The notes under the pieces are model-generated. The model did no database searches and had not been told where the DNA came from. It was given only the letters and a program-made list of their open reading frames with translations. A stretch of DNA of 8,132 nucleotides. Origin: CAZDOD01 sp964506935 (GTDB lineage: Bacteria; Desulfobacterota; Zymogenia; Zymogenales; Zymogenaceae). The stretch is from NCBI GenBank assembly GCA_964506935.1, contig CAZDOD010000128.1, forward strand, positions 1 to 8,132, in the 5' to 3' direction. Numbering within the stretch: position 1 is the first letter of the stretch; the number at the start of each line of letters is the position of its first letter. Shown piece by piece: positions 1-6,296 of the stretch. Both the position numbers and the translations under genes were made by a program.

Positions 1-1055
1 CCTATAAGAAGCTGGTTTTTGGCGTTGGGAGCGCAGAAGGGGTTTTTGGTGCCGGAGATAAAGTCTTATCCGAAATCAAGGGAGTCAAAAAAAATATAGC
101 CGGCGCCGTCTCCTCTTTTAAAGACTGGGAATCCATAGATGAGGAGGTAAAGAAGGCCGAGGAGGCGGGGGCAAAGATCATAAGCATCGAGGACAGTGGT
201 TACCCCGAGAGGCTAAAAGAGGTATACGATGCACCGCCCCTGCTCTATGTGAAGGGGGAACTGGAATATAAAGACCGTTTTGCCGTGGCGGTTGTGGGTT
301 CACGAAATCCGAGCACGTACGGAACCGTATCCACCGAATCTATAGCAATGGGCCTCTCCCAGAGAGGGATTACCGTTGTGAGCGGCATGGCAAGGGGTAT
401 TGACTCATTAGCCCACAGGGGGGCACTCAAGGGAGGGGGGCGGACTATCGCCGTGCTCGGATCGGGAGTGGATGTGATATATCCGCCCGAGAATAAAAGG
501 CTATATGAAGATATTATCGAAAAAGGTGCCGTCATAAGTGAGTTCGCCATCGGTACTCCGCCGGAGGCCACCAACTTCCCCAGGAGAAACAGGATAATCA
601 GCGGGCTTGTTTTGGGTGTAGTGATCGTAGAGGCCTCCGAGTCGAGCGGAGCCCTGATAACCGCAAATCTGGCAATGGAGCAGAACCGCGAGGTCTTCGC
701 CGTCCCGGGGAGTATCACTTCGATGCGGTCGCGGGGGACACACAGGTTAATACGTGAGGGGGCGAAGCTTGTGGAGAATGCCGATGATGTGATAGAAGAA
801 CTCAAATATATCTTTGGCGACGGGAATTTGTTGGAACCCAAAACCCTTGATAAACATCAAAATATTTACAAAGAACTTTCGGGGGAGGAAAAGGAGGTCC
901 TTGAGTGTATAAGCAGGGAGCCAATTCACGTCGATATCATAATCGAAGAGAGCGGTTTTGCCAGCGAAAAGGTTCTGGGAATTCTTCTGGAGCTTGAGCT
1001 TAAGGGGCTCGTCAGACAGATACCCGGAAAGAGCTTTGTTTTGGGGAGTTTGTGA
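1..1055 (+). CDS. dprA: DNA-processing protein DprA (5' end missing)
   Basis: DprA (Smf) binds incoming single-stranded DNA and loads RecA during natural transformation; it acts in the cytoplasm and is also common in non-competent bacteria. The frame is open from position 3, so the start lies upstream; by family layout roughly 20-30 residues are missing. What remains begins in a variant helix-hairpin-helix region, then YPERLKEVYDAPPLLYVKG (from about nt 204), a classic lead-in to the Rossmann-like core. Core motifs are VVGSRNPSTYG (nt 291 on), SGMARGIDSLAH (381 on), GSGVDVIYPPEN (from about 460), PPEATNFPRRNRIISG (from about 556) and SSGALITANLAMEQNREVFAVPG (from about 642). After a linker, roughly nt 880-1050 encodes a winged-helix domain like the usual DprA C-terminal domain. 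TGA is at 1053-1055 and topA starts 14 nt later, so the two are probably cotranscribed. No frameshift is seen. The identification is secure. Confidence 0.95.
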   Translation, partial: YKKLVFGVGSAEGVFGAGDKVLSEIKGVKKNIAGAVSSFKDWESIDEEVKKAEEAGAKIISIEDSGYPERLKEVYDAPPLLYVKGELEYKDRFAVAVVGSRNPSTYGTVSTESIAMGLSQRGITVVSGMARGIDSLAHRGALKGGGRTIAVLGSGVDVIYPPENKRLYEDIIEKGAVISEFAIGTPPEATNFPRRNRIISGLVLGVVIVEASESSGALITANLAMEQNREVFAVPGSITSMRSRGTHRLIREGAKLVENADDVIEELKYIFGDGNLLEPKTLDKHQNIYKELSGEEKEVLECISREPIHVDIIIEESGFASEKVLGILLELELKGLVRQIPGKSFVLGSL

Positions 1056-1069
1056 GGATTTTTTGAGAT

Positions 1070-3376
1070 ATGTCAAAATCTCTTGTTATAGTTGAGTCGC
1101 CTGCAAAGGCGAAGACCATTGAGAAATTTTTGGGCAAGGACTTCAAGGTCATAGCCTCATACGGGCACGTGCGCTCACTGCCCAGCAAGAAGGGTTCGGT
1201 TGATATAGATAATGATTTCGCCCCTAAGTATGAGGTGATCGAGGAGAAGAAGAAATATATCAACGCCATCAAAAAAGAGATGAAGGGGGTCGACAAAATA
1301 TATCTGGCCACAGACCTCGACAGGGAGGGGGAGGCTATTGCTTGGCACCTAACGAATGTCCTGGGGATAGATAACGGCGATAATGACGTCGAGGTTCACA
1401 GGATAATATTTTCGGAGATAACGAAGGGTGCCATTCAGGACTCGATAAAAAATCCGAGGAAGATATCAAAAGACCTCGTTGATGCCCAACGCGCCAGAGA
1501 AATACTGGATTACCTCGTCGGCTTCAATCTCAGCCCGTTTCTGTGGAAGAAGGTAAGATACGGTCTGTCGGCGGGGAGGGTACAGTCGGTCGCCCTAAGG
1601 ATGATATGCGAGAGGGAAAAGGAGATAGGGGAGTTCACCCCCCAGGAATTCTGGACGATAGAGGGGATCTTCACGAGGGAGGGGGAGTATGACCCGTTTT
1701 CGGCAAGCCTCACGACCCTGAAAGGCTCAAGGTTAAAGAAGTTTGACATCAAGGACGAAAAGGGCGCACTCAAGATAGTCGATGATATCGAGAAAGCCCG
1801 ATTTTCGGTGGGTGAAATAAAAAGAAAGGACATAAAGAGGAATCCGCCCCCCCCATTCATTACGAGTACCCTGCAGCAGGATGCTTCAAATAAATTGGGC
1901 TTTACCGCCAAGAGGACGATGGACATCGCCCAGAAGCTGTACACAGGAAAAGAGGTAGGGGATACCTCGGTCGGTCTAATAACGTACATGAGGACCGACA
2001 GCGTTCAGATGGCGGCCGTTGCCTTAGGTGAGGCGAAAAATGTCATAGTTGACCTTTACGGCAAGGAGTACGCCCTCGACTCGCCGAGGTTTTTCAAAAA
2101 GAAGGCGAGGGGCGCGCAAGAGGCGCACGAGGCGATACGCCCGACATCTTTTTTGCGTACGCCGAATTCGGTAAAGAAGTATCTGACCAAGGACGAGCAC
2201 AGGTTGTACGACCTTATCTGGAAGCGGGCCATGGCCTCTCAGATGGCCCAGATGATTCTGGACTCGATATCGGTCGACATCACATCCGATAGTGGGTACG
2301 TATTCAGGGCGAGCGGGTCGGCGGTGAAATTTCCGGGCTTCTCGAAGGTATATGCTGTGGCGACCGATGATGATGCGGAGATTAGCGGCGAGACCTTGAG
2401 GAAACTCAAAGAAGCTGAGGACCTCGACACGATCGGTTTCGTCCCCGATCAACATTTCACCTCACCGCCTCCGAGATTCAACGAGGCGTCCTTGATAAAG
2501 GCCCTCGAGGACCTAGGAATAGGGAGGCCCTCGACATATGCAGGGATTATAAACACGCTCAAGGTAAGGAAGTATGTGACGATAAATGACAAGAGATTTT
2601 TCCCCGAAGATGTTGGGATGATAGTCAGCGACCTTCTGGTCAATCACTTTACGAAATATGTCGATTATGAGTTTACCGCCAACATGGAGGAGGATTTAGA
2701 TAAAATCGCCGAGGGTAACACAAAGTGGCGGCCGATGCTCAAAGACTTCTGGGAACCTTTTTATGCCCTCCTTACGATCAAGGATAAAGAGGTAAAGAAA
2801 GAGGACGTATATGTCCAGTCGACCGATAAAGTGTGTCCCCAGTGTGGGAAACCTGTGATAATCAGGCTCGGTAAATTCGGCAGGTTCTATGCCTGCAGCG
2901 GTTATCCCGATTGCCGCTACGTGGCACCGCTCGAGGGGAGGGAGGATGATATACCTCAGGTTGACGAGGTCTGCGAAAAATGTGGGAAGCCTATGCAGGC
3001 GAAAAGGGGGAAATACGGCTATTTTCTGGGATGTACGGGCTATCCCGAATGTAAAAACATCAGGCCCCTTAAAAAACCGCTAGACACCGGGGTTACGTGC
3101 CCCGAGTGCGGCGCCGGGACCCTGATAGAGCGGACGGGCAAAAAGAAGAGGGTCAAGGGGAAGGTCTTTTACGGGTGTTCGAAATATCCCAAGTGCACAT
3201 ATATAATAAATGACAGGCCCTATCCGAAACCGTGTCCGAAGTGCGCCTCTCCCTTCATGGTGATAAAGGGGATAAAAGGCGAAAAAAAGGAGCTAAAATG
3301 TCCCGCCGAGGGATGTGAGTATTCGGAAAAAATCGATAAAAAAATTCTTGACAAGATAGAGGGGGAAAGTGGCTGA
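1070..3376 (+). CDS. topA: DNA topoisomerase I (type IA), 768 aa
   Basis: This enzyme relaxes negatively supercoiled DNA by transient cleavage of one strand. The N-terminal Toprim domain shows VIVESPAKAKTIEKFLG with Glu9 and the metal-binding DLDREGE at residues 82-88. SAGRVQSVALRMI follows. The catalytic tyrosine is Tyr306 in GLITYMRTDS, the same motif as around E. coli Tyr319. EAHEAIRPT and the GIGRPSTYAGII region complete the core. From about residue 589 come four cysteine modules with first cysteines at 589, 635, 677 and 722. The first three are standard topoisomerase zinc ribbons. The fourth is CX2C-X18-CX4C (Cys722, 725, 744, 749). The ATG at 1070 is preceded by GAGGA at 1054-1058, a rather long 11-nt spacing, but the protein begins exactly as expected for the family (MSKSLVIVESPAKA). 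The 3' end overlaps trmFO by 8 nt, suggesting translational coupling. Confidence 0.98.
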   Translation: MSKSLVIVESPAKAKTIEKFLGKDFKVIASYGHVRSLPSKKGSVDIDNDFAPKYEVIEEKKKYINAIKKEMKGVDKIYLATDLDREGEAIAWHLTNVLGIDNGDNDVEVHRIIFSEITKGAIQDSIKNPRKISKDLVDAQRAREILDYLVGFNLSPFLWKKVRYGLSAGRVQSVALRMICEREKEIGEFTPQEFWTIEGIFTREGEYDPFSASLTTLKGSRLKKFDIKDEKGALKIVDDIEKARFSVGEIKRKDIKRNPPPPFITSTLQQDASNKLGFTAKRTMDIAQKLYTGKEVGDTSVGLITYMRTDSVQMAAVALGEAKNVIVDLYGKEYALDSPRFFKKKARGAQEAHEAIRPTSFLRTPNSVKKYLTKDEHRLYDLIWKRAMASQMAQMILDSISVDITSDSGYVFRASGSAVKFPGFSKVYAVATDDDAEISGETLRKLKEAEDLDTIGFVPDQHFTSPPPRFNEASLIKALEDLGIGRPSTYAGIINTLKVRKYVTINDKRFFPEDVGMIVSDLLVNHFTKYVDYEFTANMEEDLDKIAEGNTKWRPMLKDFWEPFYALLTIKDKEVKKEDVYVQSTDKVCPQCGKPVIIRLGKFGRFYACSGYPDCRYVAPLEGREDDIPQVDEVCEKCGKPMQAKRGKYGYFLGCTGYPECKNIRPLKKPLDTGVTCPECGAGTLIERTGKKKRVKGKVFYGCSKYPKCTYIINDRPYPKPCPKCASPFMVIKGIKGEKKELKCPAEGCEYSEKIDKKILDKIEGESG

Positions 3377-4703
3377 GATAGTTGTTGTCGGCGGCGGTCT
3401 TGCGGGCTGCGAGGCCGCGTGGAGGGCCGGAAATATGGGCGTAGATGTGAAGCTTTTCGAGATGAAGCCGAAGAGGTTTTCTCCGGCCCACAAGATCGAG
3501 GGAATGGCGGAACTCGTATGCAGTAATTCCCTGAGGGCCGAATCGTTGGAGAACGCCTCAGGGGTCTTGAAAAAGGAGATGGAGTTTCTGGGCTCTATCA
3601 TTGTTGAGGCGGCGAGTAAAACGAAGGTCCCCGCGGGTGCCGCCCTCGCCGTTGACAGGGAGCTTTTCTCAAAATATATAACCGATAAGATCACAAATCA
3701 TCGGTCGATCGAAGTAATCAGGGATGAGGTCAAAAGCCTCGATTTTTCGGTGCCGACGGTCGTTGCAACGGGCCCGCTTACATCCGAGGCGCTCTCGGAA
3801 GAGATAATCAAGGTCACGGGGACAGACGGGCTCTTTTTCTACGACGCCATATCCCCGATAATCTTCACCGACAGCATCAACATGGATGTTGCGTTTAGGG
3901 GATCGAGATACAACAAGGGCGGGGACGACTATATTAATCTCCCCATGACGGAGGATGAGTATTACAGTTTCATAAGGGAGGTCAAGAGGGCCGACGAGGT
4001 CGAGCCGCACTCCTTTGAAGATACGAAGATATTTGAGGGTTGCCTTCCCATCGAGATTATGGTAAGGAGAGGGGACGATACACTTGCATTCGGGCCCATG
4101 AAGCCTGTCGGGCTTGTTGAACCTGCAACCGGGGAGAGGCCGTTTGCGGTCGTCCAGCTCAGGCAGGAGAACGCCGAGGGCACGCTCCACAACATTGTGG
4201 GATTTCAAACCAGGCTCAAGATAGGCGAGCAGGAGAGGGTTTTTGGGATGATACCGGGTCTCGAGAATGCCAAATTTGCGAGGTTCGGGAGTGTCCACAG
4301 GAACACCTTCATCCATTCCCCGCGCCTCATCCAGCCGACTCTGGAGCTAAAGAGAAAGCCCGGCCTTTTTATCACAGGCCAGCTCGTAGGGGTTGAGGGA
4401 TACGTAGAGTCGGCCGCCATGGGTATTCTGGCGGGGCTAAATGCAGGGCTTCTGGCATTGGGTGACGGCCCTCTCGTTCCGCCCAGGAGCACCGCCATTG
4501 GTTCACTGATAGCATCGATTACCGACACGAAGAAGATGGATTTTCAACCCATGAACATAAATTTCGGCATCTTCGCAACACCACCCTCTGGCGTAAGAAA
4601 GAGAGACAGGAAGAGATTTTTATCAAATAAGGCACTCGAAGATATACAGGCGTGGAACGAAAAGCTTGATAAGATCATTGGGGAGCAAAGTAATATTCAA
4701 TAG
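3369..4703 (+). CDS. trmFO: tRNA (uracil-54-C5)-methyltransferase, folate/FAD-dependent, 444 aa
   Basis: TrmFO makes 5-methyluridine at position 54 of the tRNA T-loop using methylenetetrahydrofolate as carbon donor and reduced FAD. The N-terminus has the dinucleotide-binding VVGGGLAGCEAAWRAG at residues 5-20, followed by the TrmFO hallmark EMKPKRFSPAHK and ELVCSNSLRAE. Cys51 lies in that motif and Cys225 in FEGCLPIE; these match the two functionally important cysteines described for B. subtilis and Thermus TrmFO. The C-terminal FAD-binding part includes ITGQLVGVEGYVESAAMG from residue 335. Length is normal for the family. The start is GTG at 3369, inside the last codons of topA, with a G-rich GAGGGGG at 3359-3365 ahead of it. 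This start is chosen because the family begins with only a few residues before the GGG motif. It sits downstream of dprA-topA, a conserved gene order in many bacteria. Confidence 0.97.
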   Translation: MAEIVVVGGGLAGCEAAWRAGNMGVDVKLFEMKPKRFSPAHKIEGMAELVCSNSLRAESLENASGVLKKEMEFLGSIIVEAASKTKVPAGAALAVDRELFSKYITDKITNHRSIEVIRDEVKSLDFSVPTVVATGPLTSEALSEEIIKVTGTDGLFFYDAISPIIFTDSINMDVAFRGSRYNKGGDDYINLPMTEDEYYSFIREVKRADEVEPHSFEDTKIFEGCLPIEIMVRRGDDTLAFGPMKPVGLVEPATGERPFAVVQLRQENAEGTLHNIVGFQTRLKIGEQERVFGMIPGLENAKFARFGSVHRNTFIHSPRLIQPTLELKRKPGLFITGQLVGVEGYVESAAMGILAGLNAGLLALGDGPLVPPRSTAIGSLIASITDTKKMDFQPMNINFGIFATPPSGVRKRDRKRFLSNKALEDIQAWNEKLDKIIGEQSNIQ

Positions 4704-4727
4704 TCGGGACTAATAGCTATTTTTTTC

Positions 4728-4734
4728 AGGAGGT
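4728..4734 (+). promoter_or_regulatory. Strong Shine-Dalgarno site of cutA
   Basis: AGGAGGT lies directly before the ATG at 4738, leaving 4 nt between AGGAGG and the start codon. It decides for this start over the in-frame ATG at 4759 (residue 8), although the conserved part of CutA only begins near the second one. A weak AATAG/CTATT inverted repeat (4699-4703 and 4717-4721) followed by seven T lies just upstream. It is too weak and AT-rich to call a terminator. Confidence 0.8.
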
Positions 4735-4737
4735 AGT

Positions 4738-5055
4738 ATGAGTGGATCTTCCGTCGTTATGGTAACAACCAGCAATGAGGCCGAAGCGGAGAAGATCGCC
4801 AGACAACTGGTCGAGAATAAGCTGGCCGCCTGTGTCAGCATCATACCGAAGATGCGATCGATATACATCTGGGAAGACGAAATTCGAGACGACGAGGAAT
4901 TTCTTATGATCATCAAGACCAGAGGCGATCTGTTCGACAAGGTGCGTGACAACATAAAAAGCCTTCACAGTTATTCAGTCCCAGAGATTATCTCTTTCCC
5001 GATCACCCACGCCCTTGATGAATACGTAAGCTGGATCAATGATGTTACCAAATGA
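4738..5055 (+). CDS. cutA: Divalent-cation tolerance protein CutA, 105 aa
   Basis: CutA is a small, very stable trimeric cytoplasmic protein with a ferredoxin-like fold. In E. coli cutA was linked to copper tolerance, but its general biochemical role remains unclear. Family features are visible: an N-terminal strand VVMVTTSNEAEAEKIARQLVENKLAACVSIIP (Cys32), then the SIYIWEDEI hairpin, a run of acidic residues, EEFLMIIKTR, and the C-terminal HSYSVPEIISFPI and YVSWI segments. Length is typical for bacterial CutA. It follows trmFO after 34 nt and may ride on that transcript. A weak promoter-like TTGATA (4666-4671) with TAATAT (4691-4696) at a 19-nt spacing lies in the end of trmFO and could give separate expression. 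It faces the DUF721 gene tail to tail. Confidence 0.95.
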   Translation: MSGSSVVMVTTSNEAEAEKIARQLVENKLAACVSIIPKMRSIYIWEDEIRDDEEFLMIIKTRGDLFDKVRDNIKSLHSYSVPEIISFPITHALDEYVSWINDVTK

Positions 5056-5070
5056 CTATAGGGGCGGTAT

Positions 5071-5093
5071 GGTATAAAAAGGGTATAAAAAAG
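5071..5093. repeat. Two-copy tandem GGTATAAAAAG repeat in a convergent gap
   Basis: The 48-nt gap between cutA and the convergent DUF721 gene contains GGTATAAAAAG (5071-5081) followed directly by GGTATAAAAAAG (5082-5093), with a partial GGTAT just before (5066-5070). Read on the minus strand this gives two T-tracts downstream of the DUF721 stop codon. I find no convincing G+C-rich hairpin, so it is not a standard intrinsic terminator. The tracts could still help end transcription from the minus strand. Confidence 0.6.
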
Positions 5094-5103
5094 GTCGGAA
5101 TCG

Positions 5104-5574
5104 TTACGCCTCGTCCTTAAATGAAAGGGCCTTGGACAGCACCTTGCCGATAATTTTCCTCAGGTCCTCGTCACCTATTTCTTTGGTGTAATTATCGACA
5201 AGCTTTCGATCTACCCTGATCCTGTCTCGGGATTCTTCAGGAGTTTTGACATCTTTTTTTGCCGGAATCTCCCCCTGGGCGAATTTGATGTCTTTTATGA
5301 GTTCTCCGCCTAATCTAATATTGAGCCTTTTTATTATATCGGGCTTTTTCAGAGTTAGCTCCTGAACCCAGACGGAGCTTTTTGCTATTACGAAGAGGAC
5401 ACCGCGGCTAATACTCTTCGGCCTTGTATTTTTGGCTATCGGCCCTCCAACCTCACTCTCCCATAGATCAAATACCCGATGCTCTCTTACCTTTGTATCC
5501 CACCCCTTATTTTTGAGCACCTTCTTAAGTATTCTCGAAAGGCTGTTTTTATGAAGTGAGTCTACCTCGGTCAT
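5104..5574 (-). CDS. DUF721 (DciA-like) protein, 156 aa
   Basis: DUF721 proteins include DciA, which recruits and loads the replicative helicase DnaB in bacteria lacking DnaC or DnaI. Residues 10-100 show the domain pattern: SLSRILKKVLKNKGW, then LWESEVGGPIAKNTRPKSISRGVLFV (Trp38), SSVWVQEL (Trp69) and IIKRLNIRLGGELIKDIKF. The tail, residues about 100-156, is charged and probably helical (EESRDRIRVDRKLVDNY, then DEDLRKIIGKVLSKAL). The gene reads from the ATG at 5574 to TAA at 5106-5104. There is almost no Shine-Dalgarno sequence ahead of the ATG. A perfect sigma70-type promoter ends 5 nt upstream, so the message is predicted to be leaderless. The next in-frame start (GTG, Val19) would cut into the domain, which supports the ATG. 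The family call is good; the helicase-loader role is inferred. Confidence 0.87.
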   Translation of the reverse strand: MTEVDSLHKNSLSRILKKVLKNKGWDTKVREHRVFDLWESEVGGPIAKNTRPKSISRGVLFVIAKSSVWVQELTLKKPDIIKRLNIRLGGELIKDIKFAQGEIPAKKDVKTPEESRDRIRVDRKLVDNYTKEIGDEDLRKIIGKVLSKALSFKDEA

Positions 5575-5579
5575 GCCCC

Positions 5580-5609
5580 ATTATAATTCTTTGGACTTTT
5601 TATTGTCAA
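5580..5609 (-). promoter_or_regulatory. Consensus sigma70-type promoter of the DUF721 gene
   Basis: Read on the minus strand, TTGACA (5609-5604) is followed after 18 nt by TATAAT (5585-5580). Both hexamers match the consensus fully. The sequence upstream of the -35 (to about 5625) is rich in A and T, like an UP element. With the usual 6-nt gap from the -10 to the start site, transcription should begin at about 5574-5573. The nearest purine is the A of the start codon. Confidence 0.75.
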
Positions 5610-5630
5610 TTTTTTATTCTTCATTTCCTG

Positions 5631-5659
5631 TTGATTTATTTTGGGCGTTATTCTATTAT
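5631..5659 (+). promoter_or_regulatory. Possible upstream promoter of the phosphoesterase operon
   Basis: TTGATT (5631-5636) and TATTAT (5654-5659) are separated by 17 nt, the ideal spacing. Each hexamer deviates from consensus, and chance matches are expected in AT-rich DNA, so this is a weak candidate. Confidence 0.3.
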
Positions 5660-5692
5660 ATAAAGTGAAGGATTGATGAGATTTGCTTTTTC

Positions 5693-5720
5693 TTGATTTA
5701 GATGTGGAAACATATATAAT
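5693..5720 (+). promoter_or_regulatory. Likely main promoter of the phosphoesterase-HIT-LapA operon
   Basis: TTGATT (5693-5698) is followed after 16 nt by a perfect TATAAT (5715-5720). The predicted start site is near 5727. That leaves a leader of about 66 nt before the proposed start codon at 5793, or about 12 nt before the alternative GTG at 5739. Confidence 0.55.
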
Positions 5721-5779
5721 TGCAGTGTAGTTTTTTCGGTGATTTTTCATTACTTTTTTATTTTGTCGGATCAAAAATT

Positions 5780-5786
5780 AGGAGGT
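5780..5786 (+). promoter_or_regulatory. Shine-Dalgarno site that points to a non-standard start codon
   Basis: AGGAGGT is a perfect ribosome binding site. No ATG, GTG or TTG in the phosphoesterase frame lies at a useful distance downstream. After AGGAGG there are 4 nt to ATT (5790) and 7 nt to ATA (5793). The ATA has the better spacing and gives the family-typical N-terminus (M)KVGVISDTH. Confidence 0.75.
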
Positions 5787-5792
5787 AATATT

Positions 5793-6296
5793 ATAAAAGT
5801 AGGGGTTATATCCGATACTCACCTTACGTCTGTTGAGGACGGTTTTGAGAGGTTTGTTGAAAAATATTTTTCAGATGTCGATGTGATAGTGCACGCAGGG
5901 GATTTCGTGGATTTCAGTGTGGCGGAATTTTTTTCAAACTGGGCGTTGTCAAGAGAGACGAAGGTGATAGATTTTTTCGGGGTGTCAGGGAATATGGATA
6001 TGGGACCTTTTGCGGATACCCTCCCGAGAAAGCGTGTTTTAGATCTCGGCGGAAAGAGGATCGGTGTGATACACGGCTGGGGGGCGCCAAACGGCCTGAA
6101 GGAGAGGGTGATGGATGAGTTCAATGGTGTTGACTGTATAATCTTTGGCCATACCCACTCGCCGTTAAACATGATGGTGGGTGATCTCCTCCTCTTCAAT
6201 CCGGGGACACCTACGGATAAAAGATTCTCAAAGGATAACACTATTGGATATCTCACGATCGAAGATGAAATAAGTGGGGAGATAGTAAGGATTTGA
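5793..6296 (+). CDS. YfcE/MJ0936-type metallophosphoesterase, about 167 aa, probable ATA start
   Basis: Calcineurin-like phosphoesterases of this group are cytoplasmic two-metal phosphodiesterases; the natural substrate is mostly unknown. All metal-binding motifs are present, numbered from the codon at 5793: SDTH (Asp8, His10), HAGD (Asp37), GNMD (Asn67, Asp69, where YfcE has GNCD), HGWG (His94) and GHTH (His120, His122), then FNPGTPTDKR. The frame is also open upstream to GTG 5739 and TTG 5763, but neither has a good ribosome binding site. Starting there would add a hydrophobic N-terminal extension not usual in the family. The perfect AGGAGGT at 5780-5786 favours ATA 5793 or ATT 5790. A sequencing error turning ATG into ATA cannot be excluded. 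TGA overlaps the next gene by 4 nt, so it is cotranscribed with the HIT gene. Family call strong; start less certain. Confidence 0.9.
   Translation: MKVGVISDTHLTSVEDGFERFVEKYFSDVDVIVHAGDFVDFSVAEFFSNWALSRETKVIDFFGVSGNMDMGPFADTLPRKRVLDLGGKRIGVIHGWGAPNGLKERVMDEFNGVDCIIFGHTHSPLNMMVGDLLLFNPGTPTDKRFSKDNTIGYLTIEDEISGEIVRI

Larger units (their letters stand above)
5575..5792. other. AT-rich divergent intergenic control region
   Basis: This 218-nt stretch separates the minus-strand DUF721 gene from the plus-strand phosphoesterase operon. By hand count, 50 of the 200 bases at 5581-5780 are G or C (25%), far below the neighbouring genes. It contains a consensus promoter reading left and two promoter-like pairs reading right, both built on an identical TTGATTTA (5631-5638 and 5693-5700, 62 bp apart). 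No riboswitch-like conserved structure or convincing hairpin is seen. Confidence 0.75.

Noticed and set aside
4699..4726. Intrinsic terminator between trmFO and cutA
   Set aside because: There is a T-run and an AATAG/CTATT repeat, but the stem is only 5 A/T-rich pairs with a 13-nt loop.
5704..5724. Sigma54-type -24/-12 promoter (TGG followed by TTGCA)
   Set aside because: GG and GC are 14 nt apart instead of the required 10.
5571..5774. A 67-codon minus-strand open frame ending in an ATGA overlap with the DUF721 start
   Set aside because: It lies wholly in AT-rich intergenic DNA, is rich in Lys/Asn/Ser, has no ribosome binding site and runs through the consensus promoter; the overlap looks like chance.
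5739..5792. GTG 5739 or TTG 5763 as start of the phosphoesterase
   Set aside because: Neither has a ribosome binding site, and the extension would precede the family-typical N-terminus while burying a perfect AGGAGGT inside the gene. Kept as the alternative, not the main call.
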